IMG/VR virus record: IMGVR_UViG_3300026094_000008
Coordinates: 1-46,779 of that record
Direction: 5' to 3' (one strand)
Length of the DNA stretch: 46,779 nucleotides
Source: a virus
Positions 33,101-40,772 of this stretch are shown one piece after another (the stretch's first letter is position 1; the number at the start of each line of letters is the position of its first letter). Made by a program: the position numbers and the translations under genes. The notes beneath the pieces were generated by a model. It was not told the DNA's origin, searched no databases, and saw nothing but the letters and a program-made list of their open reading frames with translations.

Positions 33101-35658
33101 TTTCCGGTAGCAATTGCTCCAAATTTACCATAAGAACAGTTTCCTTGCGCAGAACGTATTTTCCCTCCGTTTTCTGCTAGATATCCCACTGAACAGTAGT
33201 AGGTAAAAATAGAAACTAGTTCTGCTCTTGCGTTATTAGTAACCCATGCACCGATGCCATCTGACAGAACTTGGGTAAAATCATTTGAAACCATAGACTT
33301 ATTGCCGCCATTATGCAGCGCACCATCCACTTTCTTGCCTATACAGCGTGTACCGATATTAGTTACTCCTTGTATGTAGGGAGAACGATTAACAATCCAT
33401 GCTCTTTCGTCTGCAGGACCCCAGCCTGGATCAAGGCTGACACAGGCTCCGCCAGTTGGGCGCTGAAACGCGGCAAATACACCTGGTGGATTCAAACCGC
33501 CTCTTAGTCCCTGTATAGTGCAATTACGCACACCTGTGGTATCTCTACAGTAGAAAAGGTCAGTCAGCTGAGATCCTACTACAGCGTTGGCATATCTATT
33601 TGCTGCTCTTAAAGTACCGTAATTACCGCCAAATCTTATATCTCTTGTAATTCCTCTTACAAAGCTTCTTATATCGTTTCTAGTTTTTGTAGAATCTAGA
33701 TCTTCCGCAGGAAAAACAATTGCAGTAAATGCTTCTATTTCAGCAATAATAAACTGTATATTCTTCTGTAAAATATTTGCAGAATTTACAATCAACTGGT
33801 CTTCGCTTACGGTATTAGTCCCTGAGATTGAAGGATTAATGCTGCCGTCTGCTGCAACAAAGTCGATTCTGTTGAAATAATCAATTGCTCTATTTTGTAT
33901 TATTCCGAAAGCCGCGGCTGTACCTACAGGCAAATTGCGAATCTGTCTTACATCGTTTCCTGGCGTAGTTTCAACCTCTCTATTAAGAACAAGATCGTCT
34001 GCAAACTGTAAGAAGTGATTAATTATAGCAGTATGCGTACTAATATCGTCTTGGTAATCTAGTTTTGGATCTGTTGCTGCTATTGTTGTAGATCTTAATT
34101 CATCTCCTACAACTGCACAGCCTGCTGGTATAACAATAGGTCCTATTTCTGGGTAAAATCCAGTAGCAACTGATATTTTTATCGGAGTTAGTGGAGCAAA
34201 ATTATCCTCTACATATTCGCAGGCAAATCTCACAGTTTGGAAAGGTCTATAAGGATCTAGTCCGAACCCGTCGTCGTCAACGCCGTTATTATCTACGTAG
34301 ATTGTATCTGCATCTTTTAATATATTGCGCCAGTATACTTCCTGTTCTTCTGTAATTGATAAAATCTGACCTTCGTCGCCTATAGGTAAAGCAGTATCAC
34401 CTAAAGTACTTAAATCACCGTACTGGTCTCTCGATAATCCATAGGTAAGTAAATCTCCTACCTCGCGTAACCCTCCAGGAGATCCGGGCTGTATTAACAG
34501 ATCCCAGTAATCAAATATTTCTCCGTTATCGCCCGGAGCATTATCAAATTCTGATATGTGCTCGAAGTTACAGGTATAAGCAGCACCAAAGAAATAAACA
34601 ACATCACCTACTGCGTATAAAGTATCTTCCTGCCAGGAATCTTTCCATCTCTGACCAGGAACAAGCAATCGCCATACATCTTCATTAAGGTAACCTAAAG
34701 TGCTAGCATCTCCGGTGTTTCTGTTTACATCCTGAAGTGCTTCATATAGATATCCGCCGCGTTGTACAATATCTCCTGTTCTATATTCTACTGAGCCACT
34801 GAATTCGCCTCTGAAACGATTGGTTTTTGCCAGTATTCTCCATGCTACTGTACTGTCGTTTTCAGTACGTGAAGGATCTACATCCTGGTTTGCTTGTGTC
34901 GAAAAATATAGATATCCGCCAAATCTTACAATATCACCTTCACCATAGAACACAGTCGGCGACCAATCACCTATAAACTTGTTACCTGTCACTTCTACTA
35001 CGAATTTTGACGGATCTATAGTATTTCCTTGCGAAGTATGTGTGTCGATACACTGAAATATACTACCGCCAAATTTAACATAGTCATTTAGACGATATTC
35101 CGTTTGTGTCTGCCACTCGCCTCTCCATTCTATTCCTCTATGAAAAACTGACCAGTCGCTTTGATTTTCTTCTAGGATTCCTCTCGAAGTATGAGAATTT
35201 TCGCATAGATAAGCTATGCCGTTGTATTTTACAACTGCGCCTGCGCCATAAGATACACTGCTTTGCCAGTTTCCTTTAAAATTTATGAATCTAGAAGTAA
35301 CTTTCCAGTTTGCACGCTGTTGTGCAAAATCACTAGCAACGTGCCCGCTTATGCATTCATACAGGCCGCCGTCGTATAACACTATTTCGCCTATGTTATA
35401 GGATTGTCCTATGGTATAATTTCCTGAAAATGTACGCGAACTTATCATTACTACCCAGTAAGGGTCTGGAATTGGAGGGTCGCTGTTAGGCAAAATGTTT
35501 GTAAGGTCATTGTTGAAAAGTGTAGACGACGTATGTGCTTTTATACATACGTAGCTCTTGCCTCCTACATAAACAACATCGTCTCGTTTATAAGCATTTG
35601 ATGCCTGCCACTCGCCTTGCCAGTTGTATTTGAATCTTTCTAGTTTAAATTCAGCCAT
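30184..35658 (-). CDS. Giant virion/fibre protein, 1824 aa
   Basis: The modules in order are as follows. CBM5/12-like repeats span about 1-385 (for example WRGEWQTQTEYRLNDYVKFG). A beta-helix opening with ADTIYVDNNGVDDDGFG lies at about 449 and IVIPAGCAVVGDELRSTT at about 505-522. One helical module (TKTRNDIRSFVRGITRDIRF) lies near 660. A beta-helix with RPTGGACVSLDPGWGPADER and SPYIQGVTNIGTRC spans about 690-860. Asp-box repeats lie at about 1170-1410 (SEDGLSWTTA, SRDGETWNT). The shared end has STDQDGNFRVGELFGVDQAT near 1650 and VPTQRAIASFLAD. It is a probable long fibre or baseplate-attached adhesin with sugar-recognition domains. The start overlaps the 148-aa gene by 8 nt. Confidence 0.8.
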   Translation of the reverse strand: MAEFKLERFKYNWQGEWQASNAYKRDDVVYVGGKSYVCIKAHTSSTLFNNDLTNILPNSDPPIPDPYWVVMISSRTFSGNYTIGQSYNIGEIVLYDGGLYECISGHVASDFAQQRANWKVTSRFINFKGNWQSSVSYGAGAVVKYNGIAYLCENSHTSRGILEENQSDWSVFHRGIEWRGEWQTQTEYRLNDYVKFGGSIFQCIDTHTSQGNTIDPSKFVVEVTGNKFIGDWSPTVFYGEGDIVRFGGYLYFSTQANQDVDPSRTENDSTVAWRILAKTNRFRGEFSGSVEYRTGDIVQRGGYLYEALQDVNRNTGDASTLGYLNEDVWRLLVPGQRWKDSWQEDTLYAVGDVVYFFGAAYTCNFEHISEFDNAPGDNGEIFDYWDLLIQPGSPGGLREVGDLLTYGLSRDQYGDLSTLGDTALPIGDEGQILSITEEQEVYWRNILKDADTIYVDNNGVDDDGFGLDPYRPFQTVRFACEYVEDNFAPLTPIKISVATGFYPEIGPIVIPAGCAVVGDELRSTTIAATDPKLDYQDDISTHTAIINHFLQFADDLVLNREVETTPGNDVRQIRNLPVGTAAAFGIIQNRAIDYFNRIDFVAADGSINPSISGTNTVSEDQLIVNSANILQKNIQFIIAEIEAFTAIVFPAEDLDSTKTRNDIRSFVRGITRDIRFGGNYGTLRAANRYANAVVGSQLTDLFYCRDTTGVRNCTIQGLRGGLNPPGVFAAFQRPTGGACVSLDPGWGPADERAWIVNRSPYIQGVTNIGTRCIGKKVDGALHNGGNKSMVSNDFTQVLSDGIGAWVTNNARAELVSIFTYYCSVGYLAENGGKIRSAQGNCSYGKFGAIATGNDDTETPDVVEVFNRANEAQVEQAFAAGASDELFVFEYSHCGESYTTADANIIGAGADANVDYTDFRDGSVFEGRLINTKGSGSEGGTGYLIRSASAQITSDATSSIRLSSNDETQFLEEIDGMRIIIESGRGAGQYGFVSDFDANFNVVTVRRESDGELGWDHIIPGTPIEPDLDSTAVYRIEPRLTATPPPFTAAAYDLPNARTIKDLTFGFTTVTYTNIQLSLGTGETFDDEAITARANIQRKGDTYNVTITSGGAGYAVGDALTIPGNLLGGVSPANDLIIDVTEVSEDSTNSILDFTSEGTPRGGRYVSIADPNFALYSDDGINWTEVNTSFVGDYQKIAAGNDVFVAIASNENTIGYSRDGETWNTISVGETENWVDIKFGSGVFVMIAEGTNTVVYSEDGLSWTTASIPVGGDSTTGQWQSLSYGQGQFLAVSGDANAIARSSDGIQWSRLDGVLGTTDYDWAAVVYGDNRFLAVDKQGNTLFSLDKGNTWLNGGSISAVSSAAEFVVKDVEFSQGIFFAIGNDVEDITQYAYTTEYGISWQERDLVVSKKWSTAAYATLGAAGKWVLLADDISTDAIVNVNAGRQAKFRADVFTGIFTVVKIWDPGSAYTTDNPCEITVIDPNFVTEVEIDVRQSSGVLPQPDFIDRGAGYRSSSSDITITGDGFADIIPEDNVLTVSGVDVVPGPGVQITINGILDPDTPDPNDLALFVGVEINDLGDDGTRRGTRLVRFTISPSLSNEFNLVHGTIARLRSRYSQCRISGHDFLDVGTGNFEETNYPEIYAGGNFFIAAPENEISELDGGRVFYTSTDQDGNFRVGELFGVDQATGIVTISAEFFELDGLSELSLGGIRLGGSGAVVNEFSTDPTFSADSNNIVPTQRAIASFLADRLSVGGENLETNQITAGRTRVGGSDNVIDTSSGEYLRFARDVDFSGQDENGNRTQIQGTIVGQSLFFRNDVNDSMQ

Positions 35659-36097
35659 TTTCGAATCCTATGTCCGGAGTACTATATGTAGTTATCACTT
35701 GATCTTCTGGCGCATCACTAAAGGACGGCGACGACAATCCTTCTGGATATTCGAAGTTTTCGTTTATTCTTTGTACAAAGAGGCCAGTGCCTTCTTCAAT
35801 GTAATACAGTAAGCTTCTGCCATCCCATTTTATTTGAGGATATCGTAGGTTATCAAAAACAATTTCATTATTTTCATCTAGTCCATCTAGAAAATCGATG
35901 CCTTCTTCAAAATCTGGATAGTTGTCGTCTGCAGTTCCTTGATTATTAATAAGGACTACGTTTTCGTCGCCGCCTGCTAATTGATCAACTTTGACAAGAA
36001 AAAGTTCGCCATCGTCGTTGCGCCTTAGACCGTACATATATCTTTTGATAATACCGGTTAAAACTTGATCAGGCGAACTGCCTACAAAATATGTCAT
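35651..36097 (-). CDS. Small virion protein, 148 aa
   Basis: It opens MTYFVGSSPDQVLTGIIKR and YGLRRNDDGELFLVKVDQL, resembling a conserved structural protein that sits among fibre genes in marine T4-like phages. It is acidic and beta-rich, with Trp and Tyr (IKWDGRSLLYYIEEGTG, at about 89-105). Its start overlaps the stop of the 109-aa gene by one base (TAATG), and its 3' end overlaps the 1824-aa gene, so these three are co-translated. Exact role unknown. Confidence 0.65.
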   Translation of the reverse strand: MTYFVGSSPDQVLTGIIKRYMYGLRRNDDGELFLVKVDQLAGGDENVVLINNQGTADDNYPDFEEGIDFLDGLDENNEIVFDNLRYPQIKWDGRSLLYYIEEGTGLFVQRINENFEYPEGLSSPSFSDAPEDQVITTYSTPDIGFENG

Positions 36098-36426
36098 TAC
36101 ACTACCTCCACATAGCTGAGAATAGAATCTATAGAATCGTTTGCGCTAGAACGAACCATTAACACGTTGTTTGGTGCTATTATTAGTTTTTCACCTTGGT
36201 TCACCAAACGCAAGCTGGTATTAGCTCCTACTAGAATCTGTCTAGCATAAAATCCGGTTATACTAGAATCATCTTTCAGCATAACATCAACATACACAAA
36301 GTTTTGTGTGAGATTTGTAAGACTTAATCCTATAATAGTTGCCCTGTCTGCTGGTCCGGTTTCGTATATTGTTACAGGCTCTAGGCCTATACTATTTACT
36401 ATTGAGTTTTTAAAAAAAGTTGCCAT
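36097..36426 (-). CDS. Small virion protein, about-110-aa family (copy B)
   Basis: This 109-residue beta-rich protein has ATIIGLSLTNLTQNFVYVDV at about 29-48 and a C-terminal VLMVRSSANDSIDSILSYVE, parallel to copy A at 20678-21001 (VFVRSNSTEVTAVVYGLE) and copy C at 44605-44940. The pattern VRSxxxxxxxxxxSYxEV is shared. AGGA is 7 nt upstream of the ATG. It is placed between two giant fibre genes. Confidence 0.6.
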   Translation of the reverse strand: MATFFKNSIVNSIGLEPVTIYETGPADRATIIGLSLTNLTQNFVYVDVMLKDDSSITGFYARQILVGANTSLRLVNQGEKLIIAPNNVLMVRSSANDSIDSILSYVEVV

Positions 36427-36430
36427 TACG

Positions 36431-39400
36431 TTATCCTAGCATTATTACAATGTCGATTGCTATATCTTCAGCATCTGCGCGAGACACACCTGCTGCTGAG
36501 CCAGCTACTGATACCCAGTTTGTTCCGTCATACACTTCGACTCTTTGATCATCAGTGTTATACCTTGTAAGGCCAGTTTCTGAATTACTTACCGGAGGTC
36601 TCTCTGTGCTTCCCCCTACTGGTAGAACTAATCCAGATGTGCCTCCGAATTTTACATACCCGTTGTTTATGTTATTAAATATTGTTACACTATTCGAAAC
36701 CGTATTTGTAATTGTATTATCTTGAATTTCAAAGTTGTCAATTACTACTGCGCCGTCTGGGTCTAACACTAGATCTTGATCGGTTGTTGTAGTACTTATC
36801 GTGTTATTGTCTATGCGTATATCATCTACATCTATTCTATCTGCACGTAACCTATCTGAAGTAATATCAGCAACGACAGAATTCGCAACAGTAAATCTAA
36901 TTGTGTCATCATTAGCACCTTCGGTTAATTCGGCAGTGACACTGGTATCGCCGTCAACATCTTCTACACCATTAAGTTTCACCCAGTTAGATCCGGTATA
37001 TCCTTCGTATCTTGAAAGATCGGTGTTAAACCTTATTTGGCCTGCTTGAGGTGTAGGTCTTTCTAGACTGGTTCCTACAGGTAATTTCAAACTGCCTACT
37101 GAATCTATAACGACATTCTCGCTGCCGGGGTCAATTACAAAATCTGATATTGTTGTAATAACATTAGCGTTAATACTAAAGTCATCAATAACAACGGATC
37201 CAGTGCCATTTGCTCTTAGTTCAAGATCAGAATTAGATTCAGTTGTAGTAACAAAATTATCATCTACAAGGATGTTTCCATTAGTAAAAGAGTCAGCTGT
37301 AATTCTGCCAGTAGTAGTAAGCGTTGAACCTGTGATATCACCTAAAACATCAAGTGTTTGATTAAATCTTACATCATTTGATGGAACCAGTAGCACACCA
37401 GTTCCGTTGGCTCTTAGTTCAAGATCGGCATTTGACGATGTAGTTGTTATAAAGTTGTCGTCTATAAGAATCTCTTCAAACTGTGCTGCGGCTCCTACTG
37501 AAAGATTTTCGCCTACTGATAGATCACCTGTAAGATCATAATCTCCAGTTTGAACAACGTCACCTTCGACTGTAAAGTCGCCTGTGATTGTAGTATCGCC
37601 CAATGTAGTATCGCCAGACACTGTGAGATCTTGATCTATTTCTACATCGTTTGACGGAACATAAACTGTGCCAGTGCCGTTTGCTCTTAATTCAAGATCA
37701 GCATTAGATTCTGTTGTTTCTATAAAGTTATTAGAAATCGTAATGTCATCAATGTTAAGAACATTAGCAAATAAATTACGCCATTCTTGGCTGACACTTC
37801 CTAAAGAGTAAGTAGAATCTACAGCTGGAATAATATCAGAATCTATGCCGGCTACAAACTCGATAGTGTCTGTTTCTTCGTCACCGATTGTGATATTTCC
37901 ACCTATTGTGACATTGCCTGTAACATCAAGGTCACCGTCGATATTAACATTAGAATCAATATTAACTTCGTTCGAATCAGCAGCAATATTAAAATCGCCC
38001 GTCAGTGTTTCAATTGTGTTGCCGCTTATTCTAAAATCGCCTACGTCAATTCGTGATCCGTTTATAAATGTAGTACTGCCGCCATCAGTAAAAGTAATTC
38101 CTTGTCCGGCACCTAAATTAAAATTAGCTGCTGTAAAACTTATTTCGCCGGTGTCTTGGTTAATTAGAAATAGATCGCCTACCCTAAAGTCACCTTTGTG
38201 ATCTACGCTTACTGAACGTATCTTAGCACCGTTTAGCTCAACTACTTCATTTGCTTGTATAACAGTGGTAGGATCGTTTGTTACTTCTTTGCCGTTTCCT
38301 ACATATGCAAGGTTATGACCTATAGCATAAACTATAACGCCTTTGCCGTCGCCTACCAACCCAAAGTCCCCATATACAGAAGCAGATGATATGATTCTTA
38401 CTTCGGCACCGAAATCTGTAAAGTCAGTAAGTGTGAATGCAGTTGCAGTGGCGCCGCCCGAAAATCTAATGTCCTGAGCTAGTAGTACGTCATCTTCAAA
38501 GTCTGTACTACCGTCTTCTCCGTCGAATCTTGCCATTAACACAGTGTCGTCTGTTACGAGTGCTCTCTGAGTAGGGAGAGGAAAAGAATCTGTATAAAAG
38601 GCAGTGCCGTTAATTATTCTTACGTCATCTATAAATCCGTTCCAAAAAGCTTGAGATCCGTCAAGCCGTGATCCTATTATTAAGGGTTTTGACACACCGT
38701 AATCAGTAGTATCAGTAGTGCTGGCTTTTTCAACACCATTAACAAAAAGTTTAGATGTAGTTCCGCTTCTTGTAAATGCAATATGTGTCCATTCATTAAC
38801 AGATATTGCTTGGTCTGATACTAAAATATTACTACCTTGAACAAATACTTTCGGTATTCCATTTTCAATATAAACTAACGCTGCATTATCAGTTGTCGTA
38901 GCTCTAAAGTCTGTTATAAATCTAAAACTGCTTATAACAATAGGATATACCCAGGCTTCTACAGTAAAATCATTCTCACCAAAGCCAAAATCAGTCTGAG
39001 AAGAAATAGAAGCAAAATCGCCAGTGCCGTCTAGTAATAAGCTAGCAGATCCAAACTGTTTAATGTCGGTGTCTAATTGAGCATCACCGTTGGCTGTGAT
39101 TGTTTTTCCGCCACGTTCTGCAGCAGTTTCAAAACCGTCTTGTTTTCCTAGCACAAAGAATTTGTTGTCAGGATCTACACTTTCTATTGTGGCTGATTCA
39201 AGCAATGTTACACCATCAGTGTCGTAGTATTCTACTGTTTCACCTGCGGTAATTGTTCCAGATAACCCATCTACTCTCAAGCCAGTTTCGCCCGGGCCGC
39301 CTGTGCCTTTAAATCCTACAGTTCCGTCAAAACAGTAAATTGATCTTTTAGCAAAGTATGTGAAAGACGATAACCACTCTACTCTTACACCATTAGTAAG

Positions 39401-40630
39401 TGTCATAGCATCTACGCCAGGCGTGATCAAAGTAATAGAATTAAATAAACCACTTGCTTGACGACTGTTAGCCGTGGCTACCGATCCATCAAGGAATATG
39501 CCTTTGCCTGCGTCACCTTGGTTAAAACCTCTAGGATCTTCTGCTGTAGTAACAGACCCCTGCGTTATAACAGAAATATTTCTTATATACGGCGAACGAG
39601 TAGTTACAGTAAATCCAGGTGCAAATCTAAAACCATAACCAGTATCATTTTGAGAATCGTAAAAGAAGTCTTTCAGTGTGATATCTTCAACTGTGCTTTC
39701 ACCGTTTAGCAGGATAGCGTCATTTGACGCAGTAGCACTGGTAGGTTTTACAGATACAGAACGCAGCCCATATCCTTTTAGTGTTACTCCTACAGGAATA
39801 GTAAGAGGAAATTCTTCTTCGTATTCTCCTGGAAAGATATGAACAGTGTCACCGTCTGACGCTTGACTGAGTGCGAATTTTATACTCGCAAACGGATCCT
39901 GCATATGATCGCCGGAATTTGCGTCGTCGCCGTTTTCAGCAACAAAAAAAGTATTGCCCTGTCTTAAAGTAAGGTCTATACCATCTACTTCTAGTGCTGT
40001 ACTTGAAATAGAACTTGCTACAAGATTTTCTGTAAATACGTCTGCCCACTCTGCTCCGCCTTGTGTTGGATCTGAGCCCAGCGTGTAGGTGTTTGTTTCG
40101 TCAGGTATAATATCAGATGCTATTTCGGCATTAAAAGTAACGTTATCGGTATCCTGATCACCGATTGTTATATTGCCGTCTGCTTGTATATTTCCAGTTG
40201 CAAATATGTTGCCTGTGACATTCAAATTTGATTCAATATTTACTTCGCCGGTACCGTTAGGAGCAATGTCTATATCAGCATTTGATTCATTGGAAGAAAT
40301 TAGATTACCTTCTATTTCTATAGAATCAATCTGTAACTTGTTAAGAGATACAACAGTGTCAAGTGTAGCAAGATTTAGGAACGGTTGATCGGTTGAAATT
40401 GTGTTACCATTTATGGTAATATCAGCTATTTCAGCAACATTATCAACTATAAGGTCTGTAGTTTTTGTAGTGCCTGTGACATCGAGCTCGTGTTGGGGAT
40501 TGCTATTACGAACGCCAATGCGCTGGTTATTAACATCTAGATATAGTAGGTCAGTCTCAAAGGCTAGATCGATACCATTACGTATCAGATTAGACTTTAA
40601 GAGCGGCCCTGAAATACGACCAACAGCCAT
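36431..40630 (-). CDS. Giant virion/fibre protein, 1399 aa, with inserted LamG-like domain
   Basis: It begins GRISGPLLKSNLIRNGIDLA and LLYLDVNNQRIGVRN, a start shared with the 1097-aa paralogue. A beta-helix opening NTFFVAENGDDANSGDHMQD lies at about 223. A LamG/concanavalin-like domain spans about 515-685 (GSASLLLDGTGDFASIS, FTVEAWVYP, WTHIAFTRSGTTSKLFVNGV, GFIDDVRIINGTAFY) and is absent from the paralogue. The shared KGDFRVGDLFLINQDTG lies at about 815. Repeated units TTESNADLELRANGTG with VPSNDV follow, and a fibre-end module RYNTDDQRVEVYDGTNWVSV closes it. The protein has no S74 peptidase domain, so it is not self-cleaved by that route. SD AGGAG lies before the ATG. Confidence 0.8.
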   Translation of the reverse strand: MAVGRISGPLLKSNLIRNGIDLAFETDLLYLDVNNQRIGVRNSNPQHELDVTGTTKTTDLIVDNVAEIADITINGNTISTDQPFLNLATLDTVVSLNKLQIDSIEIEGNLISSNESNADIDIAPNGTGEVNIESNLNVTGNIFATGNIQADGNITIGDQDTDNVTFNAEIASDIIPDETNTYTLGSDPTQGGAEWADVFTENLVASSISSTALEVDGIDLTLRQGNTFFVAENGDDANSGDHMQDPFASIKFALSQASDGDTVHIFPGEYEEEFPLTIPVGVTLKGYGLRSVSVKPTSATASNDAILLNGESTVEDITLKDFFYDSQNDTGYGFRFAPGFTVTTRSPYIRNISVITQGSVTTAEDPRGFNQGDAGKGIFLDGSVATANSRQASGLFNSITLITPGVDAMTLTNGVRVEWLSSFTYFAKRSIYCFDGTVGFKGTGGPGETGLRVDGLSGTITAGETVEYYDTDGVTLLESATIESVDPDNKFFVLGKQDGFETAAERGGKTITANGDAQLDTDIKQFGSASLLLDGTGDFASISSQTDFGFGENDFTVEAWVYPIVISSFRFITDFRATTTDNAALVYIENGIPKVFVQGSNILVSDQAISVNEWTHIAFTRSGTTSKLFVNGVEKASTTDTTDYGVSKPLIIGSRLDGSQAFWNGFIDDVRIINGTAFYTDSFPLPTQRALVTDDTVLMARFDGEDGSTDFEDDVLLAQDIRFSGGATATAFTLTDFTDFGAEVRIISSASVYGDFGLVGDGKGVIVYAIGHNLAYVGNGKEVTNDPTTVIQANEVVELNGAKIRSVSVDHKGDFRVGDLFLINQDTGEISFTAANFNLGAGQGITFTDGGSTTFINGSRIDVGDFRISGNTIETLTGDFNIAADSNEVNIDSNVNIDGDLDVTGNVTIGGNITIGDEETDTIEFVAGIDSDIIPAVDSTYSLGSVSQEWRNLFANVLNIDDITISNNFIETTESNADLELRANGTGTVYVPSNDVEIDQDLTVSGDTTLGDTTITGDFTVEGDVVQTGDYDLTGDLSVGENLSVGAAAQFEEILIDDNFITTTSSNADLELRANGTGVLLVPSNDVRFNQTLDVLGDITGSTLTTTGRITADSFTNGNILVDDNFVTTTESNSDLELRANGTGSVVIDDFSINANVITTISDFVIDPGSENVVIDSVGSLKLPVGTSLERPTPQAGQIRFNTDLSRYEGYTGSNWVKLNGVEDVDGDTSVTAELTEGANDDTIRFTVANSVVADITSDRLRADRIDVDDIRIDNNTISTTTTDQDLVLDPDGAVVIDNFEIQDNTITNTVSNSVTIFNNINNGYVKFGGTSGLVLPVGGSTERPPVSNSETGLTRYNTDDQRVEVYDGTNWVSVAGSAAGVSRADAEDIAIDIVIMLG

Positions 40631-40743
40631 CTCGTCTCCTCAACACGGGGATCCTGTCCCTCCAACCTATTTTTCAGCTTCTTGCTCTTTGCTGGTTGAC
40701 CACAGTTTGTCCTGCTCCGCTCGGTCTAGCTCGGCATTAGTAG
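40631..40743 (-). other. 113-nt leader with a startless open reading frame
   Basis: This stretch lies between the late promoter at 40744 and the ATG at 40630 and is unusually long for this genome. On the minus strand it holds an open frame ending at a stop at 40667-40669, with the readable end AELDRAEQDKLWSTSKEQEA then EK. It is Glu/Lys/Gln-rich like coiled-coil protein, but no ATG, GTG or TTG opens it. AGGAG (before 40630) is for the downstream gene. It may be a gene remnant or chance. Confidence 0.4.
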
Positions 40744-40750
40744 TATTTAT
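40744..40750 (-). promoter_or_regulatory. Late promoter ATAAATA for the 1399-aa fibre gene
   Basis: The minus strand reads ACGATAAATACTA here, about 113 nt before the ATG at 40630, and 23 nt after the stop of the upstream 1097-aa gene. The longer distance to the start gives a leader of roughly 105 nt. Confidence 0.6.
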
Positions 40751-40772
40751 CGTAATGAGGTAAATCGAAGTA

